The position numbers were made by a program, and so were the translations under genes. 29,129 nt of DNA, from contig NW_023365840.1 in the NCBI RefSeq assembly GCF_000003815.2, positions 1 to 29,129 of the forward strand. Direction: 5' to 3'. This DNA is from Branchiostoma floridae. Its lineage: Eukaryota; Chordata; Leptocardii; Amphioxiformes; Branchiostomatidae. Below, piece by piece: positions 18,262 through 27,464 of this stretch. Numbering within the stretch: the stretch's first letter is position 1; the number at the start of each line of letters is the position of its first letter. The notes below the pieces were generated by a model. That model had not been told where the DNA came from and did no database searches. It saw nothing but the letters and a program-made list of their open reading frames with translations.

Positions 18262-18356
18262 ATGGGTACTCTAGTACCGGTACAGAAAATTCAGGTTCAT
18301 GTACGGTCCAGGTCCAGAGGATCGGGTCCAGGTCCAGATCTAAACCTGGACCTAAT
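18262..18356. repeat. Relic of GGTCC/GTACC-motif transposon
   Basis: GTACTCTAGTACCGGTACAG, then GGTCCAGGTCCAGA twice (18305-18318, 18325-18338), then AACCTGGACC. The word content matches the sub-terminal zone of the ACCTGTACC family (8805-9111) and of the small relic at 12072-12106. Ends not definable. Confidence 0.45.
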
Positions 18357-18499
18357 TTGTGTTGTGAATGGGCAATGGTCCATTTTGCTGCAGAAATCTG
18401 TTTGCTGGAGTATTCTACTTCCTGTTTTGGGGTTTGTACCAGTTTAAAACTTTAACCACTTTTAATATAGATAGCCTTGTATCTTATATTTACGAAGAG

Positions 18500-18555
18500 G
18501 ACAAAAGAGACTCGGGAGCTAGAATACGGCTGGATAAGAGTACCAGGCTATAATG
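18500..18555. repeat. Solo end of TAGCCTGGTATCCAGCC element
   Basis: AAGAGACTCGGGAGCTA, ATACGGCTGGATAAGAG, TACCAGGCTA. The same series (GACTCGGGA ... GAGCTA ... TACGGCTGGATACC-GGGCTA) ends the element at 21080-21216. Confidence 0.5.
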
Positions 18556-18601
18556 TAGTAGCATGTTGGCACTGGGGTGGTTCAGAATGGTCCATTTTGC
18601 A

Positions 18602-18613
18602 GGGGGGGGGGGG
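18602..18613 (+). repeat. G12 homopolymer
   Basis: Twelve consecutive G followed by CGG. Could form a quadruplex or simply be a sequencing-sensitive run. Confidence 0.9.
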
Positions 18614-18701
18614 CGGAATTTGCAATTTTTTCACTTACCTCAATCTATACTGAAGGGGAGGGAGAAAAGTTTGTGGGTGACTTAATTTCATCATAGTCAG
18701 C

Positions 18702-19031
18702 CAGGGCTTGAATTACATTATTCTGCATACCTGCACTGGTGTAGGTAACATTGAGAATTACCTGCACCAGACAAATTTTACCTGCACCACTCTGGATTCA
18801 GGAAGTATGGATCATACTAAAATTGTTCAGGAACCATTGCTATTTTTTCTTTTATACTTTATAGGTGGTAATAGTCAATGCAGCTAATAACAATCCACAT
18901 AAACCTACATCATTTGTATAAAATCCAGTACATGGACCAGTGCAGGTTAGGTGCAGGTAGACTACAAAAATATGTGCACTGTCCAATTTTACCTGCGCTA
19001 AAAGCTGCATATATGCAGGTGGTATTTCGAG
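18702..19031. mobile_element. Short TIR element, GTGCAGGTA-motif family (copy 3)
   Basis: Begins CAGGGCTTGAATTACATT and ends near GGTATTTCGAGG. Nearly collinear with 9419-9768, including TGCATACCTGCACTGGTG, ACCAGTGCAGGTTAGGTGCA and TATGCAGGTGGTATTT. The right end is altered (GAGGGGAGG instead of GAGCCCTG) and no target duplication remains, so this is an old copy. A further fragment with GCATACCTGCACTGGTG lies at about 20198-20214. Confidence 0.75.
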
Positions 19032-19943
19032 GGGAGGGGCAACATTTCTGTCCCCATTTTTTGTGTTGTGTGAATGAATGAATGAAGTGAAAATGACCTG
19101 TCGGCCTTAGCCGCTCTTTCCAGAGGTCCACTATACGTAATACATTGTACATTCATGTTTGGCTGTGATCGTGATTTTTGAGCCTGAGCAGCAGTGATTT
19201 TTTAATTGCTTTGTGCTTTGCCATATTGATACTTAAGATGTTGTCCCTGAAAATAAATGAAAATCAAAATCAGCCAAGAGTAAGAGTAAGACCAGTTTGT
19301 AAATCTAGCATCCAACTCCAGGGTCCAGACATGTCCATTATAAAGGTGTTATAAATGTGTGGGATGTGTGTGCCATGTGTGCTTGTTTGTGTTCAGCTAA
19401 GGGACAATGTACTAGTACATGACTACATGTGTGTGACAATAATCTGAAACTTGAAGTTGAAACTGACAGCACCAATACTATTAAAATAGGCCTAGGGTCT
19501 ACATGGGGGTCTTGATTATGCTTTATTTAATAGATAAAGGCTGACAACACATGAAATTTAGTTAAATTTTCATTTTGATTCAGTGAGCTAGAATTTTACA
19601 ATCAAGGATGTTGTGTGAACCATATGATAGATTGCACATACAAGCACCAGATGCGGAGGCAGAAGCAGGACATTTTGTAGTTTGTATGGAGGGACATGGT
19701 ATTGAAGGACATATTGTTGACCAAATTTTCACCAAATCCACCAAATATTATGAAATTATTATATGCTGCGTATATTTCCTAGATGTATTTCAAGCAGCAA
19801 ATTTTGCTGGTAGACATCTTTACTAGTATCAGTGGGAAAATACAGCACACAAGAGTCTCAGCTTTATTTGCTCCCCAACATTCCCCACCTTCCCGCTTAG
19901 CCATCATTGAAATTTGAATCTTTTGTGGAAGCGTGGTGGTTAC
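19032..19943. other. Non-coding stretch
   Basis: Includes a (TGAA)3-type run at about 19073-19085. An open frame at 19608-19826 (...QAPDAEAEAGHFVVCMEGHG...) has partly protein-like composition but no splice support or family match. I found no RNA gene. Confidence 0.4.
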
Positions 19944-20082
19944 AGCCTGGGTACCATATCATCAATACTACTGGGGCTCCTTACACTCACTGCCCTTACT
20001 TAACTGGCCCTCCTTACACTCACTGCCCTGCAAAAAGTTGATTTTTTAGCAACGAGTGTAAGGCACTGATGGTACCTGGTCT
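19944..20082. mobile_element. Small MITE, AGCCTGGGTACCAT ends
   Basis: Runs from AGCCTGGGTACCAT to ATGGTACCTGGTCT. Inside, CTCCTTACACTCACTGCCCT occurs twice in tandem, and GAGTGTAAGG lies in inverse orientation near the right end. Its ends belong with the CCTGAGTACCAT and CCTGGATACC families at 11043 and 10228. Confidence 0.65.
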
Positions 20083-20299
20083 AGAGAGATGGAGATGCAA
20101 TTGAGATTGACTCTAAATGTGTTCTTGACATCAGCTTATATACCAAAGTACCTGAATCATAATGATAATAATTTGTATTTGGGATCACTGTTTTTCCTGC
20201 ATACCTGCACTGGTGATCATTAAAGTTTTTTAAACTAAAAAGTTCCACTGCACACACAACAGTTGTCAACGTATAAGTTATAGTATATGTTGTACATGC

Positions 20300-20478
20300 C
20301 TTTAAGTTTACTGGGATTTAATTTCGTGGTAGCAGGGAAAAGGACATTTCGCTGTGGTTTAAAGTTCGCTGTAGCACCATGCCATGAAAAAAATGTTTGC
20401 GGTGGTTTTAAATTCGCGAAGTGGCCACCACAAAAACTGCAAACATAAATCCACCGCGAACATTTCTGCATTTACAGG
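20300..20478. repeat. Dispersed repeat with TTCGCG/CGCGAA blocks
   Basis: Recurrent half-words: TTTAATTTCGTGG, TTTAAAGTTCGC, TTTAAATTCGCGAAGTGG, CACCGCGAACATTTCTGCAT and TTTACAG. The inverted order of GCGGTGG and CCACCGC makes it an imperfect foldback. I have seen this phrase type as an abundant repeat in marine invertebrate genomes (memory, not checked). Confidence 0.5.
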
Positions 20479-20845
20479 TAAGGGGCAGGTAAACAAATTA
20501 GAAATACTACATTCTGCATATTGTAAATTGTAGCTGATATATCTTTCATATAGACTAACCAATAGAATCTAAAGACTTTTTTTAAGTTAATAATCTTGTC
20601 AATTTCTCAACAACAAAAAAGTCACAGTGCACACGTAACATAAGTACTAAATATTATAACCGTAACAAATTATAGGACACATAATACTGACGGTCTAGTT
20701 TATATATGGGAGCTTACTTTAATTAAAACAATGTTTATCTTCAGTGACATCTTCACGGCGATCATTATAAGGAAAACAAGAGTTCAATTCTAGAGACACA
20801 GCTGCCACACTGTGCATTAATTGTGATGATGATGTAAACGTTATA
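20479..20845. other. Non-coding stretch
   Basis: AT-rich, no exon or element with definable ends. It ends at the ACTCAC (minus-strand GTGAGT donor) at 20846-20851. Confidence 0.45.
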
Positions 20846-20851
20846 ACTCAC

Positions 20852-20947
20852 CTGTAAGGCTGGAACCGGGAGCGTTACGTTGACAGCCGTAATTGTACGC
20901 CGAGATTTTCTGGTTACCGCTGTGAATCTACCTCGTGCCACAAGCAA
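20852..20947 (-). CDS. Possible internal exon, unrecognised
   Basis: A consensus donor CAG/GTGAGT (20846-20851) ends an open stretch reading GRFTAVTRKSRRTITAVNVT then LPVPALQ in phase 0, compatible with the terminal exon at 16302-16439. An in-frame TAG lies just above 20947 and there is no ATG, so an acceptor must lie between about 20905 and 20947. Candidates (gatag, ggtag, ttcacag) lack good pyrimidine tracts. It may instead be a 5' UTR exon. The basic RKSRR run is the only motif. Confidence 0.3.
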
Positions 20948-21079
20948 CTATCAAAACTATGGCTCCTATCAGTATCAATGTGGTGTTATCTTCACAGATG
21001 CTAACCATAATCTTTTGAAAAATTATATAAACGACCGTTGTACGGGTACTTGCTTTTACATCGCACATAAGGCTACATC

Positions 21080-21216
21080 TAGCCTGGTATCCAGCCATAT
21101 TGTAGCTCTCAAGTCTCGCCTGCCATTTGCGGAGAGAACAGAAGAGACTCGGGACAGTGCTCGGGAGCTATGATACGGAGAGAACAGGAGCTATATACGG
21201 CTGGATACCGGGCTAT
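21080..21216. mobile_element. Small TIR element, TAGCCTGGTATCCAGCC ends
   Basis: A 137-bp element. TAGCCTGGTATCCAGCC at the left, with GTAGCTC inside, is mirrored by GAGCTATATA and GGCTGGATACCGGGCTA at the right (about 29 bp, few mismatches). A 30-bp inner block GAGAGAACAG...GAGCTAT is partly duplicated. Its right end lies at the boundary of the 21199-21431 duplicate, overlapping it by 18 bp. Confidence 0.7.
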
Positions 21217-21431
21217 CGCTACGAAAAGGCCGCCATTTTGATCATGCTGATCAGCTGGTCTGCTCGACTCCCATCACGCATTGCGCGGCATTGCGCGGCA
21301 GCTCCCTCTTAGTCTACCAACGACAACTCTCGTTAATGACAGCGATCTGGAACATTGGATCGTAATCTATACCCGACACTATCGCCTAATAATTTCCCAT
21401 TTTTAACGACAAGAAACGCTAATGACAACAG
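21199..21431 (-). repeat. 233-bp inverted duplicate, promoter-like (copy 2)
   Basis: Reverse complement of 5226-5458 with one mismatch. In this orientation it reads leftward, so the YY1-like AAAATGGCGGCC points toward the candidate minus-strand exon at 20852-20947. In copy 1 it points toward the candidate plus-strand ATG at 5567. Both copies end at the same small-element terminus, TAGCCCGGTATCCAGCC. Confidence 0.85.
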
Positions 21432-22563
21432 TATCGGGTGAGACCTGCGACCCGCTCCGAACTGCGCCCCGCCGATCAGCATGACAGGAGCTGGTAAACT
21501 GGAAGAAGGGCACATCACATGTTACGTCACCGCGGAAAAAATTACTGAGAAAACAGAAACATCACGAGTTCACGACGGTTAAAAGATCTCTTACTAGCGT
21601 ACAGGCTGTCCGACAACCTGAAGTGCCAAAGCAAACACTTTCAGAAAGGATATCACAGTCAACTTGGAATCACCGCTGCAAATTGTTGACTACTGCCCGA
21701 GTATTGAAGTCTTTGAGCCTGGTCCAACCACTTTCCGGGCTGTTGACTGCTCCACAGATTGCAGAAATGCTGGCCTAGCACAGAAAACCATGGCAAAATT
21801 GTACGGTAAAACAGACAAGCAACACTGCTAAAACGAGAGCAGCCCAATCAGGCAACTCTACCCGAAACATGGCGCTTCGGCACACACAGAAAAACACTGA
21901 CCACCACTTTGACGACTGCCAAAGTTTCCAAAAAATGGCTTAACTCACCCACAGCGGTGTCAGTAATAAGTTTAACCACTACTGTCGTCAGGGGAGGAAT
22001 GTCATGTGCTCCTCCAGGCCCTCGGTGATCAGTTCAGTGTTGTTCTGCTCCATTAGGCTCTTTGCGCGAGAAAACAAGGATTACGGCAGTCCTGGTGGTG
22101 ATACAGCCTTGTCTGAATACCTAACTCATGCGAAAAAAAAAACAAGAAAATCAAAATGCATCCGAAGCCAAGTTAACCACGCTAAGTTGAATCAATCTCA
22201 CCTGCGCACCCGAACACGTGCGCTCCACATACAGATGCAAATTCCACTCATAAATGACACGAGTATCAGAAGGAACATTTGAAAACTCGAATATGCTCTA
22301 AAACACAAGCTGCACGCCTTAGGAAAGGTGAGCAAACAAATTCACAGAATAAAAAAAAAACGAAATTCAGACAGCAAAATGTCTCTGCACTGAGAACACT
22401 GTCCCGCCAAAGCGCGGGAAACAGACCGCCAAACAAAAATTCCAGAACACGCCATAAGGCGGCAAGGCAATACTGCGTACCTTCTAGGTTAGTGACACTA
22501 ACGCCAAAGGAAACTACTCAGTCCTTTGCTGCCGGCAAGATACGTTCCCAGAAGTAAAAGATG
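21432..22563. other. CpG-rich, promoter-proximal-like stretch, no secure gene
   Basis: Higher G+C and CpG than the surroundings. On the minus strand a plausible short exon lies at 21443-21496: acceptor tgcccttcttccag, frame LPAPVMLIGGAQFGAGR, end GGTCGCAG/gtctca. An open stretch GGAHDIPPLTTVVVKLITDT with a following gtgagt donor lies near 21945-22010. Neither has a family match, and their phases cannot be joined with confidence. Plus-strand open frames at 22004-22282 and 22279-22557 look like chance. Confidence 0.35.
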
Positions 22564-22705
22564 TCACCGGCTTGCACATGGCTGGTACCGCGCTACAGGA
22601 GCTCTGCTAGACAACGTCCTGTTCGTGCGGCTCATGATTCACTTGTGAATAGAGGGGGAGTTATATCACATGTCATAAACTCACGCGAGTGGAGATCTCG
22701 CGAGA
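22564..22705 (-). promoter_or_regulatory. TCTCGCGAGA promoter element and short minus-strand ORF
   Basis: The palindrome TCTCGCGAGA at 22696-22705 is a known core-promoter motif of TATA-less, CpG-type metazoan promoters. Sixty bases downstream on the minus strand an ATG (22633-22635, AATCATGA) opens a 23-codon frame MSRTNRTLSSRAPVARYQPC then ASR, with a possible donor CCG/gtgaca at 22567. On the plus strand an ATG at about 22754 opens MKR followed by gtaaga. The motif is symmetric, so it could serve either direction. It may be the start of the minus-strand gene ending at 16302, but internal exons are not proven. Confidence 0.45.
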
Positions 22706-22823
22706 GTTCATTCCATTGTGATATCATTGGGAATCCTCCTGTCGCCGTTTGCAATGAAGCGTGTAAGAATTCTCGTCCCAAATGAAGTTTAGCCATATTA
22801 TATTCCCGGACTTCGACTAAGAA

Positions 22824-23158
22824 ACATCAAGGTCCTATTCCGTGCTTCATACTTATTACGTCCATAACAGAAACATGTTAATACTTGGTGCGTTTGTCAG
22901 TCTGCCTGTCGGTCTTGTAGGTGTGTCTGTGTGTGAATGTGCCTGTGTATTAGAGTAGACCATCCGGTAACTTATCGTCACCATATCTTTTTGACTTTGG
23001 CCACATGTTATCTCACAATCCATACCTGTTTAGTAAGATTCACATGACACAGAAATATTAGGCAACTTTAGATACAACGATATATCTAACACCATGAAAA
23101 GAATCATATAGGATATAAGCACAACGTCACACACCAAAGAAGACAAAACAACCAACAT
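22824..23158 (+). repeat. 335-bp direct repeat X, copy 1
   Basis: Matches 24304-24642 along its whole length (ACATCAAGGTCCT..., GTCAGTCTGCCTGTCGGTCT, CACATGTTATCTCACAATCC, CATACCTGTTTAG, ACACACCAAAGAA) with scattered substitutions and short indels. It stops at CAACAT, exactly where the left foldback arm begins. Confidence 0.75.
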
Positions 23159-23880
23159 CACGTTTACGCGCGGTCGCAGCTGTATCTATATGTTCCCATT
23201 GTCTGAATTCTATGTGGTTTGGCAGGTCCTCTGTACTGAGGTTGACGATGATGCACGTGATTTTTTTTTTGCGGCAGGTGGTTTTATTATGGATGTTATA
23301 AAAATAGCACCCCTACAATTTGTTCGTCTTGCGGTGTTTTGGTCCAGATCCTCTGCATGTAGGTCATTTTGTAATCGGATATTGTTAAGCAGATACGTGG
23401 TTTTATCTGATCGTCAAAGTTAATTCGCGTTCGCACCTGTAACTGCATGTTCTCGTTGTCACATACGTACGTTGTTTGGCAGGTCATCTGCACTGAGGTT
23501 GACGATGATGCACGTTTTTTTTTTTCGCGGCTGCTGGTTTTATTATGGATGTATAAAAATAACACCCCTACAATTTGTTCGTCTTACGGTGTTTTGGTCC
23601 AGGGCCGCTTTGTGTGAGCCTTGCCAGAATTAAATATTGCAAGCAGATGCGTGGTTTTATCTGATCGTCAAAGTTATTCGCGTTCGCATCTGTAACTACA
23701 TGTTCTCGTTGTCGCATACGTTCGTTGTTTAGCAAGTCCTCTGCACCGATGTTGACGATGATGCACGTTGTTTTTTTTTTCGCGGCAGCTGGTTTTATTA
23801 TGGATGTATAAAAATATCACCCTTACAATTTGTTCGTCTTACGCGTATGGTGTTTTGGTCCAGTGCCGCATTGACAGTTG
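23159..23880 (+). mobile_element. Foldback element, left arm: three ~255-bp tandem units
   Basis: Units begin near 23165, 23423 and 23676. Each runs CGCGTTCGCA-TGTA, TGTTCTCGTTGTC, GGTTGACGATGATGCACGT, a T run, CGGCAGCTGGTTTTATTATG, CACCCCTACAATTTGTTCGT, CGGTGTTTTGGTCCAG and AAGCAGATGCGTGGTTTTAT. The first unit matches the outermost unit of the right arm (25805-26078) best. The open frame at 23190-23423 (MFPLSEFYVVWQVLC...) is mirrored in the right arm simply because the DNA is conserved. Confidence 0.8.
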
Positions 23881-24303
23881 TTTACCTTTCTCGAAATATT
23901 TTGGATTATGATTTTACCATACACACAAGTTGACAGCTGTTCACCTTACTCGAAATATATCAACATCTGTGACCAGCTGTGACCAGCTGCTCATGTTGTC
24001 AACGGCTGCGACCAGCTGGTCATGACATGTTTGACAACTTCGATCTACTTTGATTATGACAATATCACCTATTTATGGTAATTTTATGTAGCTGTGGGCC
24101 AATGGCCATTTGCGTTTTAAAGGAACATGGTTGGTACTTTCATTATGATAATGCTGTCTTCATATATACTTGTACCTTCAGCCTCTTGTTATGGTTGTAA
24201 TAATTTCAGAAATCCAAGTTTGCCAAGACTAGCCTAAATAGACAAAGCTGGGTGAACGCACTACACAATGAAGAGTGTAAGACATATTAGAAATTATAAA
24301 ATT
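23881..24303. other. Interior of foldback element
   Basis: A ~56-bp tandem pair (TTGACAGTTGTTTACCTT... and TTGACAGCTGTTCACCTT..., then CTCGAAATAT) is followed by TGTGACCAGC/GCGACCAGCTGGTCA words at about 23968-24025. No transposase frame is seen. Confidence 0.5.
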
Positions 24304-24642
24304 ACATCAAGGTCCTGTTCTGTGCTTCATACTTATTACGTCCATAACAGAAACTTAGGACTTAGTGCGTTTGTCAGTCTGCCTGTCGGTCTTGTAGCAC
24401 TTGCAGGTGTGTCTTCTGTGAACGTGACTGTGTATTAGACAATCTGGTTACTTATCGTCAACATAACTTTAGACTTTGACCACATGTTATCTCACAATCC
24501 ATACCTGTTTAGGTCTTTAACATTAAGATTTACATGACACAGACATATTAAGCAACTTTAAATAAAACGATATAGTTAACACCGTGAAAAGAATCATTAT
24601 AAGCACAACGTTACACACCAAAGAATACAAAACAGGCAACAT
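24304..24642 (+). repeat. 339-bp direct repeat X, copy 2
   Basis: Second copy of 22824-23158, in the same orientation, inside the foldback element. Beyond CAACAT it continues ATACCAGACCGACGTCACAG ACTATG, where copy 1 meets the left arm instead. Confidence 0.75.
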
Positions 24643-24682
24643 ATACCAGACCGACGTCACAGACTATGTTACCTACGGTCAC

Positions 24683-25260
24683 NNNNNNNNNNNNNNNNNN
24701 NNNNNNNNNNNNNNNNNNNNNNNNNNNNNNNNNNNNNNNNNNNNNNNNNNNNNNNNNNNNNNNNNNNNNNNNNNNNNNNNNNNNNNNNNNNNNNNNNNNN
24801 NNNNNNNNNNNNNNNNNNNNNNNNNNNNNNNNNNNNNNNNNNNNNNNNNNNNNNNNNNNNNNNNNNNNNNNNNNNNNNNNNNNNNNNNNNNNNNNNNNNN
24901 NNNNNNNNNNNNNNNNNNNNNNNNNNNNNNNNNNNNNNNNNNNNNNNNNNNNNNNNNNNNNNNNNNNNNNNNNNNNNNNNNNNNNNNNNNNNNNNNNNNN
25001 NNNNNNNNNNNNNNNNNNNNNNNNNNNNNNNNNNNNNNNNNNNNNNNNNNNNNNNNNNNNNNNNNNNNNNNNNNNNNNNNNNNNNNNNNNNNNNNNNNNN
25101 NNNNNNNNNNNNNNNNNNNNNNNNNNNNNNNNNNNNNNNNNNNNNNNNNNNNNNNNNNNNNNNNNNNNNNNNNNNNNNNNNNNNNNNNNNNNNNNNNNNN
25201 NNNNNNNNNNNNNNNNNNNNNNNNNNNNNNNNNNNNNNNNNNNNNNNNNNNNNNNNNNNN
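24683..25260. other. Assembly gap (578 N)
   Basis: A run of 578 N in the middle of the foldback element, as expected where inverted arms hamper assembly. Confidence 0.95.
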
Positions 25261-26078
25261 ACCCACTAAGTTCGTGGGAGGATGTCAACGCGCGTAAAAT
25301 TCTTGCACATATCGCGCATCTGCTTAACTATACCCAATTACCTCAACGGGCACCATATGCAGACATGGGCCAATACACTGTGAAACGTACAATTTGCAGG
25401 GGTGATTTCTGAAATTATTACATACATAATAAAAACAGCTGCCGAAAAAATAAAACACCTTGCATCATCGTCCAACTATGTGTAGAGAACCTGCCAAACC
25501 ACAAACGTATGCGACAACGGGAACATGCAGATATAGATGCGAACGCGCGTTACATTGACGACCAGAGAACATCACGCATCTGCTTGCAATATCTCAATTA
25601 CAGCATGACCCATATACAGGGGATCTGGACTAATACACCGAAAGATGAACATTTTGTAGGGGTGTTATTTTTATTGCGTCCCTAATAAAACCAACTGCTG
25701 CAAAAACAACAAAAAAAAAACAACGTGCATCATCGTCAACCTCAGTGCAGATGACCTGCCAAACAACGTACGTATGCGACAACGGGAACATGCAGATACC
25801 GATGCGAACGCGAATAACTTTGACGATCAGGTAACACCACGCATCTGCTTGACAAATTCCAATGACACCATGACCCACATACAGAGGATCTGGACCAAAA
25901 CACCGCAAGACGAACAAATTGTAGGGGTGTTATTTTTATAAAATCCATAATAAAACCACCTGCCGCAAAAAAAAGTTCACGTGCATCATTGTCAACCTCA
26001 GTACAAAGGACCTGCCAAACCACATAGAATTCAGACAACGGGAACATACAGATACATCTGCGAACGCGCGTAAACGTG
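25261..26078 (-). mobile_element. Foldback element, right arm: three ~260-bp tandem units, inverted
   Basis: Inverse copies of the left-arm units, with repeat points near 26062, 25804, 25539 and 25285 (periods 258, 265, 254). The outer end CGCGCGTAAACGTG matches the left end CACGTTTACGCGCG. The outermost unit is highly similar to the left outermost unit, and the innermost is the most diverged. Whole element 23159-26078, about 2.9 kb with the gap as given. No clear target duplication. Confidence 0.8.
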
Positions 26079-26121
26079 ACAAAACTAAAAGCCTGTCGAC
26101 CAGAGGGTCTGGTCACAGACT

Positions 26122-26170
26122 AACAAACCAAACCAAATTAAACTAAGCCAAGCCAAGCCATGCCATACCA
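26122..26170 (+). repeat. Simple repeat AAGCC/AACCA type
   Basis: AACCAAACCAAATTAAACTA then AGCCAAGCCAAGCCATGCCA. An imperfect pentanucleotide run between the foldback element and the exon at 26203. Confidence 0.6.
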
Positions 26171-26202
26171 AAATCATATCGTATTGTTGTTCAATATGCC
26201 AG

Positions 26203-26394
26203 GTACGCCTGACCGAGGTGTGGGAGTATTCCCGACCTGACGACAGCGGTCGGTTCCTCAGCGTCATCCCCGGCCGGCAGGAAGTCACGGTCATCCCGCC
26301 CCTGCCCGACTGGACCCGGCCCGAGGAGGTGGACGCCTTCGCGCGGGAATACTGGCAGTTTTGTCTTGAACTCGGCGACACCTTGTATCCGTAA
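26203..26394 (+). CDS. Terminal exon, unrecognised acidic protein
   Basis: Acceptor tcaatatgccag, then 63 codons and TAA (26392-26394): VRLTEVWEYSRPDDSGRFLS, VIPGRQEVTVIPPLPDWTRP, EEVDAFAREYWQFCLELGDT, LYP. G+C is about two-thirds against an AT-rich background, no stop interrupts the frame, and third positions are G/C-rich, all signs of real coding. It is phase 0 at the start. The sequence suggests a beta-rich piece, a Pro turn (PPLPDW) and a closing amphipathic helix. I cannot name the family. Upstream exons must lie to the left, beyond or within the foldback element; none was identified. No AATAAA is near: the first found is at about 27592. Confidence 0.68.
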   Translation, partial: VRLTEVWEYSRPDDSGRFLSVIPGRQEVTVIPPLPDWTRPEEVDAFAREYWQFCLELGDTLYP

Positions 26395-27153
26395 ATGTCT
26401 TCATTGGTTTGTCCATTTAGCAGGCACAACCTTGGCTGCCCAACTAGCCTGTGCCTATTACGAGGGGTTAGTCTTGTTGACAGAGACAAAAACAACACAA
26501 ATGAAATTTGACATGGACAGGATGATAATCCTGTTATCCGTAATTGCAAAAGGATGTATTATGTAGCATCGAGATTTTAAAAACGTTCAGTCAAGAAAAA
26601 CCTGTATTGAATATGTTCTTGATATTGAGATATATTAGTGCCAAAAGACTAATTGTCAAATATTGTAAATAGACTGAAAATAATAGATGATTATTCTGCG
26701 TGACAGAAAGCAATGCACAGACAGGTGTTTCCGTGTCCCATGCTAATATCTTTATATGACATGCATAACGACCAGAATTTCGGCTATATATATCCAAACG
26801 TATCATCATAATCTGGAACATGGTCAATAATATATGCTCTGAAAGTTACAAGAAACAACATATTTTGATTGTGCACATGTGTAATCATTTGAATCAAAAT
26901 TAACAAAATTAAGGTTAATTACTAGTATCCGACCAAAGGTGTTTATATACACATGTGTTTACATAAATATTAGTTTTAGTAACATTCATTTCACTTATGT
27001 ACTGGTGTCTATGCTATCATGTTTTCTGGTTGCGCCATTGCTTGTTGGACACACGATGTACATATTCAGCAAAGACATCCTAATGGCGTTCTACTGACTT
27101 ATGTACCAATGTGCTCGAAAAACACGGTAAATGTGTACACTCGAGTTTGTTTT
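26395..27153. other. 3' UTR/intergenic, nothing identified
   Basis: AT-rich DNA after the TAA. No poly(A) signal in the canonical form, no element with definable ends, no RNA gene. Confidence 0.45.
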
Positions 27154-27464
27154 AAGAGGGTAGAGTTAAAGCTAAAGTTAAAGTCCTTCCCGCGCCTGAT
27201 GGCGCATAGGGCGGCGCCCATCTCCGTTTCAGTAGCCCTTGGGCCACACAAAGCAATCACTACAGCAGGGGGCTAGTGCACTGGTAGTGGTGTGTGTTCA
27301 ACTTCCATACTCTTTCCCGAATGCTGAGTGCCAAGCAGAGAAAGCAGCATGTACCATTTTTAAAGTCTTTGGTATGACTCGGCCGGGGATCGAACTCACG
27401 ACCTACCGAATGCAAGGCGAACACACTACCCACTATGCCATTGCACCGGTTCAAGAGGGTAGAG
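27154..27464 (-). mobile_element. Complete tRNA-derived SINE with 12-bp target duplication
   Basis: The body is 27166-27452, read on the minus strand. A tRNA-like head GGTGCAATGGCATAGTGGGT carries an A box (TGGCATAGTGG), and GTGAGTTCGATCCCC carries a B box (AGTTCGATCC). A central body follows (CTTGGCACTCAGCATTCGGG, AAAGAGTATGG), with a TTTAACTTTAGCTTTAA-type tail at 27166. AAGAGGGTAGAG stands on both sides (27154-27165 and 27453-27464), a perfect target-site duplication made by reverse transcription. Intact promoter boxes and a perfect duplication suggest a fairly young insertion. Confidence 0.85.

Noticed and set aside
22004-22785. Three consecutive plus-strand open frames
   Set aside because: Basic, low-complexity translations with no splice signals or family resemblance; likely chance in CpG-rich DNA.
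22824-24642. Repeat X pair as LTRs of a retrotransposon
   Set aside because: No TG...CA ends, no primer-binding site or polypurine tract, no gag/pol coding between them, and copy 1 lies outside the foldback arm.
27380-27452. Functional tRNA gene on the minus strand
   Set aside because: A and B boxes are present, but the segment continues into a SINE body with target duplication, and the acceptor stem does not close.
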